A stretch of DNA of 64,000 nucleotides from Odontesthes bonariensis (Eukaryota > Chordata > Actinopteri > Atheriniformes > Atherinopsidae). The notes under the pieces are model-generated. The model was given only the letters and a program-made list of their open reading frames with translations. It made no database searches and was not told the origin of the DNA. Positions 22,184-34,532 of the stretch are shown piece by piece (position 1 is the stretch's first letter; each line of letters starts with the position of its first letter). Both the position numbers and the translations under genes were made by a program. Location: the NCBI RefSeq assembly GCF_027942865.1, contig NC_134509.1, forward strand, positions 9,817,754 to 9,881,753, given 5' to 3'.

Positions 22184-24045
22184 GTGAAGCACGAGGCCTC
22201 CTCTTCCTGGGAAAGAGACTGTGGTTAGATATGGTGCCTTTGGACGTTGAGCTGACCACGTGGACTGACCATCCCACTATGGGTCAGTCTTGCACTCAGC
22301 AGTTATGTAGCAGTCTAACTTAAAAGCTTGATGTTGCACTATTTTTATCCATTGATACATATTTGTTTGTTTGTTTGTTTTAGTTTTTTTTTTTCACCCT
22401 TGGTCAACTTGCCTTTGTCTATCTGAACTTGTGTCGTAGAACAACTCATTACATCGGAGTTTTATTGGGATAGGTAAAGCTAATGTGAGCCCCGTGGGTG
22501 GAGCCGTGCTTTAAGGAAGCTCGACCGCATTGAGAAATATCTGTCTCACCCCCAGAACACACCTCCTTATGTCATTTTACCTCTTCGAGTCACTCCTGCT
22601 CTAAAACCTGCCAAGCATATCATTTTAATATTTATTACAATTCTCACTTTAGCATTCTTCAATGATTTTCATTAACTATATTATAGGTTTGGTTGAAAAA
22701 AAATATATTGAAATTCTTTCTAAACTTTGTCAATCCGAGCCCTTTCTTTTTCTTGTCTTTTTCTTCTTGTAAGTAGCCAAAAAACACATTTTAATGAAGG
22801 ACATGTGAGGACCCGCCCCGGCCCCGTCTTTGCTCCAGACGCTGTGTCTGGGCTCCACTTGTACAACTCTGTAGTGCACTGCGATAATTGCGCTCTCCTC
22901 TTCTAAAATCTCAGCACCAAATGGGATATTCCCACTGGCAACACATTCAGTCCCAACATCCCGCGAGGGAGGTGTGTGACGTCATGAAGAAAGTGGCATT
23001 ATGCAGTTGTAGAACGCAGTTCCTGCTTCATTTGTTGGTTTGTGGGATCTGCCTCGTTTCAACTCGAGCTTATCCGTATGTCTCTCACTTTCACCCACAG
23101 CTGTTATGTCGCTGCCAGATGTACCTCTTGCACTATTCCATCTGAGATTATTACTCCCACTATACAGATTCCTCCTCCTATATTTTGCACATTGTGTGTC
23201 CCACTAGCAACCCCTACTGTAAACCTAGAGAGTCTCTTTGGTGCAATACAAACCCAGATGATTTATCATTGTGTAGAAAATGATTTTATTGCTGACAGAT
23301 TGAATGGATGTACACGAGCACCGATGGCCCGGGATGTTTCTCCATCTGTTTTTCCGCCGCCACGTTGAGACGTGTCGAGATTTCAACCGATCGAGACCTG
23401 AGGCGCCTTGTCGGCTCAGGTCTACTCCCGTTGGTTAGAGGGTATCACCCCTAAACAAACTTTGTTTTCGCACCTGCTTTTTTTTCCCCAACTCTTCAGA
23501 GAAGCAGAAAAATAACAAAAAGCTAACAGTAGTGATAGCATTAAAGAATGTTGTTTCTTTTTCAAACTTTATTTACTGTCGAAATGCAGACTTGAGATGT
23601 ATTGCTGTTCCTCTGGAGTTCTTTTTTTTTTTCCCCTCATGTTGCAGCAAGAGACGCCTGCCTCCACTGGAGCTCTGCTAGGCCTACTGCTCTTGAGACC
23701 AAGGTTGATCAATATAAACACATTTTTGGATTGGTTTGTTTTCCTGCCACGTGCTGGAAGACATGTGGGTCCAAAATGTCTTGCTTTTAGCTCAAAACTC
23801 AACCCTGTAAAGAGTATTGTGCCTGACTACCCTTGTATATATGTCTGTCACTATGGTTGTTAATTCAGCTTAAGGTAGGTGGGGTGGGGGGCTCACTCCT
23901 GTGAGAAATAACCATCAGCCCTTTGTTGGAGAACCTGGTGCTAAAAATCTGTTGTATATTTTCTTTATCGTGTTTTTATACCGTTTATTACAGATGCAAC
24001 AGAGTTGTCTGTGACTGGATCAATAAAGAGTTTTCAACTAACTTC
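22184..24045 (+). other. LCORL: LCORL 3' UTR
   Basis: Non-coding tail between the stop and the AATAAA at 24022. Contains T-rich runs and no recognised repeat. The end point is an estimate from the poly(A) signal. Confidence 0.6.
24022..24027 (+). terminator. LCORL: LCORL poly(A) signal
   Basis: AATAAA in the context GGATCAATAAAGAG, followed by a GT/T-containing stretch. It is the last good signal before the convergent NCAPG 3' end. Confidence 0.7.
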
Positions 24046-24232
24046 AGTGTACTGTGATTTACAGTCTACAGAGATGAATTGTTCGATCCCTTAGTGAAGA
24101 ATTTCATACCATTGGCAAATTAGCCACAAAAAAAAAAAAGTCTGCGAGCAAATCTCAGAATCCACATGAAGAAAACTAATTAGACTAAAAGGCAAATCTA
24201 AGACTTAATTTAGGGGTAAAGATGCTGTTCTA

Positions 24233-24315
24233 TAGCCTAGAAATCTAGACGCCCGCAAAATGAATTTGCTCCGGGGCTACAGCTTTTTGCTGTACGGGTC
24301 TGGCTTGCTAGGCTA
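24233..24315. mobile_element. Short inverted-repeat (MITE-like) element
   Basis: TAGCCTAGAAATCTAGAC at the left and the complement of TAGCCTAGCAAGCCAGAC at the right form imperfect arms of about 20 bp around a short core, in the gap between LCORL and NCAPG. I see no clear target-site duplication. Confidence 0.5.
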
Positions 24316-24828
24316 GCTGTTTTATGCAATGAGTGGCAGACGTTTGTGACCCAGTATCTGCAGCTTAAGGTTTCTGATGACAGTTCAGGTCCTGCTTTGT
24401 CTCTTCACTCGACAGTTCTCCAGAAATTGTTGGCAAAATTCAAGTTGAAAGGGAAGAATTTAAATTTTATTCCCATCTGTGCGACAGCCTTCCCTTTTAT
24501 CCCCATGAACTTCAGCAAAGTGGACTGGCACCAATGTTCCTAACAGCCCTGCCATGTGCACCTTTGTTCATACTTTAAGGGTTTCAAATGTCATATAAAC
24601 TCCTTCAGGTTGATACTGACGCCACTCACAGATTTCAAATACTGCATTGACAGTTTTAATATCTATCACTTTTTTAGCTCATTGATGCAGAGTAGAGACA
24701 ATCTAATGGTTCAAAACTTTCTTACAAATAATGAGGAAAAAATGGGCTAATTGTTAGCATCAGAAACAAATTCAGTCAACAATGTGCTGAGAAAAGAGGA
24801 CAAGCACTGACATATGAGTACATCTCAG

Positions 24829-24834
24829 TTTATT
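24829..24834 (-). terminator. NCAPG: NCAPG poly(A) signal
   Basis: AATAAA on the minus strand about 240 bases after the NCAPG stop codon. It faces the LCORL signal about 800 bp away. Confidence 0.65.
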
Positions 24835-25074
24835 GATTAAAATGTGTGAAAATGTGCTGAAATAAAACATTGGCGTAAATATGACTATATTAAAAGGTGA
24901 CTCCACAGTAGAAGCTATAATCCAGAAATGCACTGAGCTCAGCAACTTTCTGAAGCCAGTGATGCATGAACGTAAATATTCCCACAAGACAACGTTTTGT
25001 AGATCAAGTTCAGCTGGAGCACCTGAATTCAAAGAGCAACAGTTTTAACATGTTCGCTGTCCACGACCCGACTT

Positions 25075-25201
25075 TTACGACACATTGGCCTCCTGATTGA
25101 TGAGGGTGTTGAGGTCCAGTTTCGTCTTCTCCAGAGCTGCAGTCTTGGCCCTCCGCGATAGACGCACCGCTGGAACTGACTCCGGCACATTTTCTCCATC
25201 G
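25075..25201 (-). CDS. NCAPG: NCAPG exon 21 (residues 977-1018)
   Basis: Encodes the conserved C-terminus SRRAKTAALEKTKLDL and ends at TAA (25075-25077). Enters in phase 2 from exon 20. Confidence 0.93.
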
Positions 25202-28200
25202 CTGTCGCCAAAACACAAGCAATAAATTTCTAGGTACGGAAATCTAAATAAATGCGACGCTTCCCTTGTAGTAAAAACACCTCTGGACTCACCTCTCCTC
25301 TGATGACTCTGCTCTCCTGCTGAGTTTTCTGCCCCCTTTGCCAGTACCGACTTTCCTCTGACCTGTGCAAACAAACACTCTGGTTACCTCCCAGTGCTGA
25401 GTCAACTTCTTCATTCAGACACGCGAGAGGAGCTTTAAAAATAAAATGGAGCTGAGAACAGAGTGCACAGAACCTGCATCACCTCTTTTGGGTCTCTTGG
25501 CAGATTTTGATGGATCGTCTGTTGCGGCCTCTGTGGAAACATGGCAGACACGATTCATATTTCTCCATTTCCTGCTGCACTGTTTACTTGACAGACTGAC
25601 AAGGATGAAGTGCGACATTTTTTAATCCACTTAGCAACTTTCTGACAATAAAGCAACAATCATATTGGAGTTTCTATTTAAAGCTGTTGACCGTCTGCAT
25701 TGACGTCCAGCGGTTGCAGTGCACTTGCGCTGAGGAGCTCAGCCTGTTCTTTTGAGTCCACCAGCTGATGCATCATCTTCTCCAGAGCGCGGAGGCAAAC
25801 ACGATCCTTCACCACCTGAAAGAAGCGAGGATGGAGAGGGGAGCTATTAAACACGCGAGGCCTGTCAAGAACCAGAGATAAACCTTTGTTTTCCGCCACT
25901 AAAACGCCCTGAAGCTGACAGAATTATCCTTAGTTTTACTAAAACGGATGATTCAAAGTAATCATCATTCATAACGATGGGAACATTTGAATCCAAAAAA
26001 ATCCCTTCAGCTTCGAGTGGAGGTCATGTTATGTATGAAATGCTGGCGTGTGAGCGTACTAAAGCGGTAAGGTTAACACATTAAACATTAGAGTTGTACA
26101 CGGCTGTGCATTGGCTCCTGTGCTCTTCTGTCTGAGTGTACCTGCACCAGCTGCTGCAGCAACGTCTGCAGGTCCTCCCTGACCGTCTCGTCCCTGCTGA
26201 GCTCCAGGTTCCTGAGAGTTTTGGCATAGAGACGGACCTCAGGGGCCGCGGGGTCTTTGAGCATCTCCCCACACATGCGAACCGCCAAGTAGTCATGGAC
26301 ACACACCTCCTGTGGACACATACAAGCAGTGGGAATTTATCCTATTTTACATTCTCCTATCAACTTATCTAAAGGGACCGCGCAAACCAACTGAGGGTTT
26401 CTTTGACTTCACAAGCGTCTCAGCGGACGCTGCTTACCTCTGTGTTAGTTGAGGGTTTAATAAGTGCACTCGGGCGCGTCAGCTCAACAAGTAGCTCGAG
26501 CACATTATTAATATCCACCTCGGCTAGCGGAGAGGTGGCCGGGGCGTTCATGAGAGTCCGAACCGTCGGCAGGAAGCTCTCCTCCACGACCTCCTGGTGG
26601 ACTCTGGCGGACGCAAACAAGAACGGAATGAATTCTGTTAGATTAACAATCCCTTCGTCTAGGCTTGTGCCAAACATCCAGTTGTAATGGCTCAGTGTGT
26701 GCAATGCGAGACCTGCTCTCGCGGGCATAGAGCTGGAAGAAGACGCCGAGGCAGTGCCGCAGGCGCATGTCGTCCTCCGTGACAGGATTGTACCACAGCA
26801 GTATCAGACGCGAGAGCATCTTGGCACTGGAGATGCGGCCTGTGTACATAAGTTTGGCCAGGCCCTCCGCCGTCTCTGTCCGCAGGTCAGACACCTGGGA
26901 ACGGTTTATGTGCTGAATATTTCATTTTTCTACAGAACCGGACACGCAGTGCAAATTTTAAGCATATAAACCAGGAGTGTCAAACTGATCCTTGAAAGGG
27001 CCGGTGTGGCTGCAGGTTTCTGTTCCGACCCTGCAGCAGCACAGCTGACTCGTTTCATTCAATCAACTGAACTGGTGAAGACCTTCAGTGCAGACAGACT
27101 GCAAAAACCTGCAGCCACACCGGCCCTTTCGAGGTTCAGTTTGACACCCCTGATATAAACTAAACCCCACCTCACTGTCCAGGAACTCTGAGAGCATCAC
27201 CAGTGTACTCTGTGCGGTGTCTTCTGGAACATCTCCCTTGTCCTCAGCCAGCGCTGCGTCGTCCTCCTGCTTCTCTGGTGACGGGATGGGATTGGCCGCC
27301 TGAGTGGAGGCGCTTTCAGAGAGCAGCTGGAAGCCGAACAGCAGCAACAGGTCGATGACGGCCCGCAGAGCACTGATACGGATCTTCACCTCATCCAGCT
27401 GGGCAATCTGGAAACACGCACAGCAGAAGACTCAGTGAGTTTGGTCCGTGTATATAAACAAAACCCCTTAGGTTGCTTTGTTTTGGTCAAAACACCTCTG
27501 GGGACTGTTGTTTTTGTATTAAACTTTGATCAATTACCAGCAGCTTTAATGTTTAAAAACCCTGCAACTAAACCTGAAAATATTTCCAAGACATTAACGA
27601 TTCATTTTAGATTTATGAAACACAACTGCGTAAAGTCACCTGTAGCAGCAGGACCATGTGGGTTTTGGCCAGCTCCTTACTGTGCAGAGTGCATGTTCCC
27701 AGGCACACCACGGCCATGTTGCGCACAGCAGGGTGAGCGTTTGCTATACTGGGCAAAACCTAACAGAGATGGAGAGAAATGGCGTCACCAACCAACCAAC
27801 CAACCAACGCTTTATGGCCGAGCAGGTTTAGCCAACCTTCAAAAGTCATCACTTCTGATCTTTCTTTGGTCAAATATACTATTTTTTTTATGTCTGTCCC
27901 AATACTGACCTAGGAATTTTAAGTCACTCTTCCGTGTATTTAATATATTTTTATCTGAGGATTTGCTGCATCTGTTTAGTTTGTGGCCACGGAGGTTTTC
28001 ATTTTCCCACTGTCCAAAGGACTTATTTCCCCAGTGTCTCTGGCTTATCCTGGTGTTGCCTTTCCCCAGTTCTAGTATTGACTTTTGTGTTAAGGTTGCA
28101 CACCACGTTTCCCTCTGACAAACCCACGCGGACCCGTCTGTGTATTGTCACTACGCAGGTGAGCTGTCCCCTGCTCTCCAGCAGCTCCCTCGCAGCCATG

Positions 28201-31200
28201 TCGCCCGTGCTTCTTTATGCTTTCCTACTTAGAAGCACTGCAGCATTCTATTAAAGCTTCCTCGTGTCTCGACTGCCACAGTTAAGCTAAAGAGCTACTT
28301 TTAGCAGTATTTCAAAATGTGGAGTCTTGAACCTGTAAAAATGCTTTGATGTCTTTTTATAGCCTCCCCAGCTTTGGAACCATCTGTGTCAGATCCTAAA
28401 TAGCTTTAAGGAGCCCGTGTTTGTTAGGTGTTATCACAAGGTTTGAAGAGACTGAGAATTTAGCAGCGATCATTCATTCCTGACCCTTCTTACACGTCAT
28501 CATAACTTAAGGCAATATTCCAGATTACTCTTTAACTGTGTTTTAAGTTCATGAAATAAAAAGTAGCACAACAGCTGGAACAAAGGCGGCTTCTCATAAT
28601 GGTTTGCTGAGACATTTTCTTGCTCTTTGTCTGCAAAATCAGTAGCTCTGATGTATTTCTAAAACAGGTTGGACTAATGTCACCTTTGGTAACGTTCCTG
28701 ATAATGTAAGTGAAGTTCAGACTTTTTTTTTTTTTTTTACCAGTGAGGACATTAAGGCGCTTGTAGTTGGACCGATTCGAGTCTTGATGTTAATCTGCTT
28801 CAGCAGCTCGGCACACATTGTCAGACACCTCAAAAGAGTCTCTGGGTCATTCTGGAAGAGAAAACAAATTCTAAACTGAAGATGGATCCGATGAAATGAG
28901 AAGGAGGAGACGTTTGCCCATCTTCGTTTGTACCTTCTCGGCGCGGACCTCTTTATCCGCAGGCTGGTTGCTCTCTGCGATTTCCTGGACGATTTGGTTC
29001 CTGCGATCCTCCAGGTTTGTGATGGAGTTCTTCAGCTCTGCCGCCTGGCTGAAATCCTGGGCCGCGATACAGTCTTCCAGAGTTTGCTTGGCCTCCAAGA
29101 TGCGCACCTTCACCTCTGCAAGCTGGGTGGGAGGAGAAGGGAGGAAAAGCCAGTTGAGGACAGAAACAGAAAGAGACAATCATTCCTGGAGAAAACTTCA
29201 GAGGATTGAGTGCTCAGACAGACAAACTGTGCCTCCACTAAGAGGAAAAACAACAACAGCTGAGGCTCTGGGCAAGGTCACAGTCCTCTAGTGGCCTTAA
29301 CTCACTGAAAAATGAAGCGATGCAAGACCAGGTGCACAGAGTGCATAGAAGCTAACACTTAGTCGGACTTATTTAGCTGTATACTATTAATTTGGAGTCC
29401 AACAGTGATTACAGAAAGCAGCAGAGATGGATCGACGATCACCGACACGGCCCATAAGCATACATGACCATCACACAAACCAGAGGTTCACTGGAGACAA
29501 AAAGTGGGAGAGCGAGCAGATCGGGCAAAGATGAGCTTAGTGCACGCCGCATGCACCCTTCCACCCCGCTCATTAAAATGTGCTTTGTCTCCAAATATAA
29601 ACCATCCGACAGCTGGAGGTAGAACAGGAGAAACAAACAGAGTATAATTAGAACAGGGGAGTATAATTAGAACAGAGTGAAATTCAGAGAAGTTTTTAAA
29701 TAGACTAGGAAATGAACTCCGTAATCACAATTTAAGGTATTTAAGTGCCAACAGATGCACATTATAGTAATATACACAGCGTCTAGCATTATTTTCAGTA
29801 AACTGTTTTTAGAATAAGAACGTCCTTTTATTGAAACCATTTTTCTGAACAGTGCCAATATGTACTGAATGAATTAGTGCTGGACGGTATGACCAAAAAT
29901 ACATATCACGGTATTTTTTCACGGTATCATGGTTTCACGGTATATCACGGTATTTTTTTTTCATGCATAATTAAGTGTTCACAGCATTTTCCACAGATTG
30001 AGAACAGAATTACTGCAGTACATTAACTTAGGATGGTCTATTTTACCGTCATAGAATAACGGCCCACAAAATGATGCTGTTAACAAAGAAGTGCTACTCA
30101 TGATTCTGATGAAGTGAGGAATCGGAATGCAAACACAATTGCAGTCAAAATACAGAACTTTTACTGTGCGTCTTGAAGTGACATTTGGCTCGACTTTTCT
30201 TTTGCTTTCCCCGTGTTACCTGCTGATGTGGCGGGTGCTGACCGTAACTTCATGCATTCTTGATATTCTAAGACATGCTTACGGCTAAGGTGATGGAGCA
30301 AACTGCTCGTGTTGCCACCTCCAGCGACAACTGTAGCCCGACAACACTTGCATAAAATGGTTGTTTGGTCGACGTCGGATTTTTTGAAACCAAAAAACTT
30401 CCAAACTACAGACCCGGCTCCTTTTTTTGGCACAAGTTCTTCTGTCAGCATGTTCTACTAGTTCTGCAGGTTCGATTTCGGAACTTTCCATGTCTATCCT
30501 ATCCACCTTCACCTTACGCAAGTGCTTATTACCACCTCGCACCCATAGACAGTAAACATGCGTGTTTAGAAGCGCAACACTGAAAAGGGTCCCGTCTCAA
30601 ACAATGTTGCGCGACGCAGCGTTCCCCCCGTTGTGTAATCAAATACACTGGTATGGCGGTATATTAAAAATTCATATCATAACGAAATTATAAACCGGTA
30701 TTCGGTGTGAACCGGTATACCGCCCAGCACTAGAATGAATGAATGAATCCATCCACCAAACAATTGGGTAATGGTAGGGAATCATTCATTCATCCATCCC
30801 AGTCAGAGCACTGAGGTCAGAGAACCAGCTGCTCTTGGATGCAGTCTCAAACACAAGTAACTAAAGCTGCGATTATGCCTGCTTCATTAGTCGCTGTCTC
30901 AGCAAATTGTGACAAATCAACACTGCGTCATGGTCATGAAAACCTCTCTATAGAACAAACTTCCTCCTCCCTTTTCTTCCTGCTGTGCATCCTTGACCAC
31001 CCATCTGGATTTCTTAAATATGCCCCGGGTTCCAAAAAAAGGAGCAGGGCATGACTGGTTAAAACAAGCACACCAACTACGGTGACATCCATTTTGGCGC
31101 GCACCACCATTCGCTACTGGGAGAAAGGCGAGTAATTAACCAGACATGAGCCTTTTCAGAGGGACACTAATCTGTAGAGCTGTGCAGACCCTCAATCAGT

Positions 31201-34200
31201 TTAACACTTAGCTGAAAATCTGTTTATTCACAGGCTCTTAGTCCACATTGAGCACCATATTTTGGCTTCAATTGTGCAAGCGTGGTATATTTAATTCATC
31301 CTTATTTGATGATATTTTATTGTTTATACTAGTTCAAATCTCTTGCTGATTGTGTTTTTTTGTTCAGCACTTTTAGTCAGCTGAGGTCGTTTTTGAAAGT
31401 GCTTCATAAACAAAAGGTTGACTCGACTCGCTCACCTGGACCTGCTGCCTGCGGCTCTCGTTTTCATCCACTGGCTGACTGGCCTCCATGATGGGCTCCC
31501 TCACATCTGAGATGATTTCTGCCACCTGCGAGAAGGCCAGCTGTGTTAAACATCAGTCTCAACGAAGCTGAGCTGAGAAATAAATGCAGCTTTTTATCGT
31601 TTCATTTCAGCCAAACTGGCTGAATTCATCAGGGGAAGCAATGTATTTAGTTAGCTGTGGTTTTCTTTAAAAAAAGTTAAAGTTCAAATTACAGTTTGGA
31701 TGCGTCTGTGGTCGTCAGGAATGAGAATGAGGAGCTTCTCAGTGAGCAGGGAGACCAGGGAGGAGGGGGTTTGTGGGAGAGTCAACATCTCCTGCAGAAC
31801 AGCCAGCACGCGCTTCCTGCAGACGCAGATGATCAGGTTTGAATGAAACACCTCAACAAGGTGATTTTATTAGGCAAAAAAATATGTAGAATAACTTATT
31901 AAATCAGCTGTGGGACCTTCCGAAGAGTAATTTTTTAGGACAAAAACACTCAGCGCTGAACTGAGAATATACTTGGTCTATTAGCCGCACCCATGACCAG
32001 CCACAACTCCAAAAAAGCTATTTTTAAATCACAAAAACTTGGTCCTGGTCTTACCTGCCGCCCTCCTCGTTGGTGTCAAGGCAACCGATGAGATGGATGA
32101 GCTGTTGTGAGATGAACTCTTTGGTCATGACAAGTTCCAGCTGGTTAAAGTCAGCCCTCTGCTCCTCCGACAGCACAGGCACCGCCTTTAGATAGCTGCG
32201 ACAGCCACAACCACAAGTCAATCAAACAGCCCAGTCTGGCACTCGCTGAATGCAGGATCAACAAAATTGAGACTGCAATCAGAAGCCCAGGTCAGAGTGG
32301 TAAATATAAGAATACACAACACGGGCATATCAACAGCAGTGTGGGCAGCGTGACCACCGCCCCTGCCTACAGCCACACCTCACACACAGCTGTGGCGGTT
32401 ATCAGCGAGCCAACCAGCAACCACTCACCTTCTGCAAATTCATTGATGCTTTTTGTGAGCAGGTAAATGTTAAACGCGTCACTCGGTAAAATCGTGTTTA
32501 GGGAGCATTTCACACTGAAGCATTAGAAGGACGGGAGATAAAACAGCAGAGTATAAAGGATGGTGGTACCAGAGAAAAATAAATGGTAGCCGAACCGCAT
32601 TTATTCAGCAATTCTAGTTTTAATGACCACTCAAAGTGCTTTACATGTCAACCAACAGTCACTCATTCACACAGCCTGCCCTCCAATCTCACACGCAAAC
32701 CGATGTCACTGATCGTGATGATTCTTAGAGTTCGGTCTCTTCCGAAGGCACATTCGTAGCAAACTGGAGGTCTGAACCACAGATTAGTGATCTAAGCAAC
32801 TAATACGGACTAATAACACAGGCGATTACTGTGCTCCACTGGTCAAACAAAGATCACTGGATTAAACAAAAGATAAGCAGGTAGTTAGTCACACTCAAAG
32901 CAAATGTATAGTAAAGCATTAGTTCTCCACATTTACATACAGAAAGAGCTCCTCTGAGAACACCGGACCTGCCTTCAGACACCTAAAGTTACAAAATGGT
33001 CATCGTGGAAAATGTGTTTTTCATTAAAGAGCGTTACTATCACCAAGCAGCTGAATTCACATTAGCCAATTACACAGAAAAATCCAGGAATTTTCAACCC
33101 GGGCCCTGTTTTCCTTTGTATTTCGGCAGAAAATATTGACAGGCACAAATCATTTGCAATCAGACCCCTACTGAGCAACAACTAAACAGCTGCAGTGTAA
33201 TGTAACAACCATTAAACATGGCAAAGTCAAACTCAGAGGGTTATTATCCAGGTGTTCCACAGCCAGTGTTTCCCACAGAATTTTTGGAAACTATGGGGGG
33301 GGGTAAATTCATGCGGCGTAAATTTGTGCGACTGCAGATTTTATTTGATTTGATTGATTTGCACACATTCATTCAAATATAACACATACACAATAAAACA
33401 CAACAAATTAAAAAAAAGGAATGTGTGCTGGAGATGTCAGAAACCCTTGTGGGCTTATGAGGAAACCTCATCTTGTCATTAAAACCCAATGATAACAATT
33501 GTAATAGAAAATATTTACAGGTTAAAACTAAACTTCATGAAAAATATGAATGGATCATATACAGTGAGGACTTATGCCTTTTTGAGAAACTTGAAAAGGT
33601 TGTCCTTGATAATAAAGGGTGTGGGAAGTACACAATGAGTTCAGGAACACATCAGAAGTGGTTTGGTTTTGATATCTTTAAAAACAAGAGAGCTATTACA
33701 AAATAAAAGTCTAAAATGGAATTAACTATGCACACTGAGTAAATGTTCTACCTAAAATGATTTTTCTGGAAACTAAAAGGCTGTGAAAGCTTTATAGTGA
33801 GTTCACAAACCCATCAGAAGTGGTTTGGTCTGCATTGGTTGAATATCCAGTGAGAACAAAAAAAGGCGTTGCACTTTTGCGACGGTCCCTAAGCGCTCCG
33901 GCTGCCGTAGTTCACTTAGAAATATATTCGGCGCGGTTACTCTGATCTTTCAGGCTTACTTTGGTGAGTTGATAAAGCCTGTGGTATGTTAGTCTTAGTT
34001 TTCTGTAAATATTAATACCATCCTGAGGCTAATTGGTGCGGTTTTCGTGACGCTATTACATTACAAAGCTGGAAAATAGGCGAATGTCGAATATAAAACC
34101 AACTTCACCCCGCTCCGCCTAGTCGGGATGGTTGAACCACACATGCGGGACGGATGAAACACCTTATTTTAAACAGAAACTATTGAGCTTACTATTTTTT

Positions 34201-34493
34201 TAAGCAACATACCGGACAACATACTAGTGTACCCGTCATTGCTCAAATTTCACATTATTTTTCATAATATAAATAGGTAAAAAAAAATATGTTTGTCAAC
34301 AAAATCACGATGATTACAGCTGACCTTTGTGCACGCGCACCCACTGTGTCAATCGCCCCGACAGCGTCAGCGAAATAACCTTTTTTTGCCACTAAACTTA
34401 AAAACTCTGACACTGCAGACTTTAGGACATGTTTAATTAATAATTCACCTGTTGTATAGTCATATTGGTTGGTTTTCGAGGAAATCGCTGTTT

Positions 34494-34532
<39 letters not shown>

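Larger units (their letters stand above)
29123..31435 (-). other. NCAPG intron 10
   Basis: Holds the hAT element at 29875-30732. No other exon or repeat recognised in the remaining 1.4 kb. Confidence 0.7.
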
